Source of the DNA: an uncultured Bacteroidales bacterium
Lineage (GTDB): Bacteria > Bacteroidota > Bacteroidia > Bacteroidales > Paludibacteraceae
Assembly (NCBI GenBank): GCA_946626605.1
Contig: CAMOUL010000011.1
Span: 1 to 57,294, forward strand
DNA length: 57,294 nucleotides
Direction of reading: 5' to 3'
The notes below the pieces were generated by a model. The model was not told where the DNA came from and searched no databases. It worked only from the letters and a program-made list of their open reading frames with translations. Position 1 is the stretch's first letter, and each line of letters opens with the position of its first letter. Below, piece by piece: positions 56,637 to 57,294 of this stretch. The translations under genes and the position numbers were made by a program.

Positions 56637-57294
56637 ATGAATGACGTAAAAAAAGCTGTCATGACCAACTGGCGTTGGGTCATGTGTGCGATGCTTTTCT
56701 TCGCCACCACCGTCAACTATATGGACCGTCAGGTTCTGTCGTTGACCTTCAAAGAGTTTATTCAGCCTGAGTTCCACTGGACCGACTCCGACTACGGAAC
56801 CATCACCGGTGTGTTCTCCATCGCGTATGCTATCTTCTGCCTCTTTGCCGGTAAGTTCATCGACTGGATGGGCACGAAGAAAGGCTACCTGATTGCCATC
56901 GTCGTATGGTCGTTAGGCGCTGTGATGCACGCAGGTTGCGGCTGGGTAACGGAGCAAATCGTTGGTGTTGCCGACAAGGCTGCACTGTTAGAAGCGACCG
57001 GAACAATCGTTAGTACCATCTCGATGGTGAGTGTGTATCTGTTCCTGTTCTGCCGTTTGGTTTTGGGTCTTGGTGAAGCAGGTAACTTCCCTGCTGCTAT
57101 CAAGGTGACCGCAGAGTATTTCCCGAAGAAAGACCGCGCTTTCGCTACCGCTCTGTTCAACGCAGGTGCGTCAGTAGGTGCGCTGGCAGCTCCGGCTACT
57201 ATTCCTCTGTTGGCGAAGAGCCTCGGATGGGAGATGGCGTTCATCATCATCGGTGCGCTGGGCTTCATCTGGGCAGGTATCTGGATCTTTGTCT
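56637..57294 (+). CDS. exuT: MFS hexuronate transporter (3' end outside window)
   Basis: 219 codons are visible and the frame is open to the window end. MNDVKKAVMTNWRWVMCAML starts the protein, followed by NYMDRQVLSLTFKEFIQ (first membrane helix and the conserved YMDR), the A-motif-like GKFIDWMGTKKGYLIA, and LVLGLGEAGNFPAAIKVTAE, typical of the anion:cation symporter family that includes ExuT. Imports glucuronate or galacturonate. 57 bases after kdgA with a family B repeat in the gap, so co-transcribed with kdgK-kdgA. About half the protein is missing. Confidence 0.85.
   Translation, partial: MNDVKKAVMTNWRWVMCAMLFFATTVNYMDRQVLSLTFKEFIQPEFHWTDSDYGTITGVFSIAYAIFCLFAGKFIDWMGTKKGYLIAIVVWSLGAVMHAGCGWVTEQIVGVADKAALLEATGTIVSTISMVSVYLFLFCRLVLGLGEAGNFPAAIKVTAEYFPKKDRAFATALFNAGASVGALAAPATIPLLAKSLGWEMAFIIIGALGFIWAGIWIFV

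Noticed and set aside
56637..57294. Minus-strand 127-codon frame at the right edge
   Set aside because: Antisense to the start of exuT, whose helices and conserved motifs are clear.

Overview
The window is a chromosomal segment of a Bacteroidota bacterium, most likely an uncultured gut-type Bacteroidales. Evidence: many TAnnTTTG -7 boxes with an upstream TTTG-like -33 box; a hybrid two-component system; DUF4290 and DUF4827 family proteins; SufC/SufD; a menaquinone prenyltransferase; many Bacteroidota-style lipoproteins; and a C-terminal tail on a giant surface protein typical of this phylum. No rRNA, tRNA or CRISPR array was recognised.

Layout. 1-8.5 kb: the 3' part of a GH105-type unsaturated uronyl hydrolase, a 2155-residue secreted Ig-like/InlB-repeat surface protein, and a translationally coupled membrane protein. 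8.5-18.4 kb (minus strand): a tightly overlapping six-gene operon, potA-potB-potC-potD followed by a TPR protein and an outer-membrane barrel. 18.4-20.1 kb: two paralogous lipoproteins. 20.2-24.2 kb: an accessory, partly AT-rich stretch with an unknown protein, two strongly structured nucleic-acid elements flanking a DUF4160/DUF2442 pair, two small lipoproteins (one with three PKD domains) and a palindromic repeat array. 24.2-31.1 kb: YbaK-type deacylase diverging from an rsfS-ftsH-M16 peptidase-surE operon. 31.1-39.2 kb (minus): rfbA, a hybrid two-component regulator, two FKBP-like lipoproteins, glmM, lpxB. 39.3-42.1 kb (minus): ttcA-like, DUF486, sirtuin, menA. 42.2-47.2 kb (plus): an EEP-family phosphatase, DUF4290, prs, M28 peptidase, sufC, sufD. 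47.2-48.2 kb (minus): polyprenyl synthase. 48.4-57.3 kb (plus): uronate catabolism (uxaC, kdgK, kdgA, exuT), interrupted by an AT-rich UvrD-type helicase and two accessory proteins.

Functionally, the GH105 enzyme and the uxaC-kdgK-kdgA-exuT set fit use of pectin-derived uronates: hexuronate uptake, isomerisation, then phosphorylation and aldol cleavage of ketodeoxygluconate. The rest is largely housekeeping: cell envelope, tRNA, protease and Fe-S functions.

The most notable feature is repeat biology. At least six families of short interspersed repeats occur in the window. Members of these families lie in frame inside, or at the termini of, ordinary genes (GH105, the outer-membrane barrel, the TPR protein, potA, potC, lpxB, menA, ttcA, the M28 peptidase, sufD, ispB, the DUF4290 protein). 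Some families give the same peptide in two unrelated proteins (PSA[IV]SIQ in PotA and MenA; KAKGER in LpxB and IspB). Relatives of the same sequences fill intergenic gaps, above all an ATATCGATAT-type palindromic repeat at every junction of the kdgK-kdgA-exuT cluster. This resembles in principle the coding-sequence repeats known from Rickettsia. Other notable signals are the two structured elements at 21.3-21.5 and 22.2-22.4 kb, and -33 promoter boxes placed inside terminator-like hairpins of the preceding gene.
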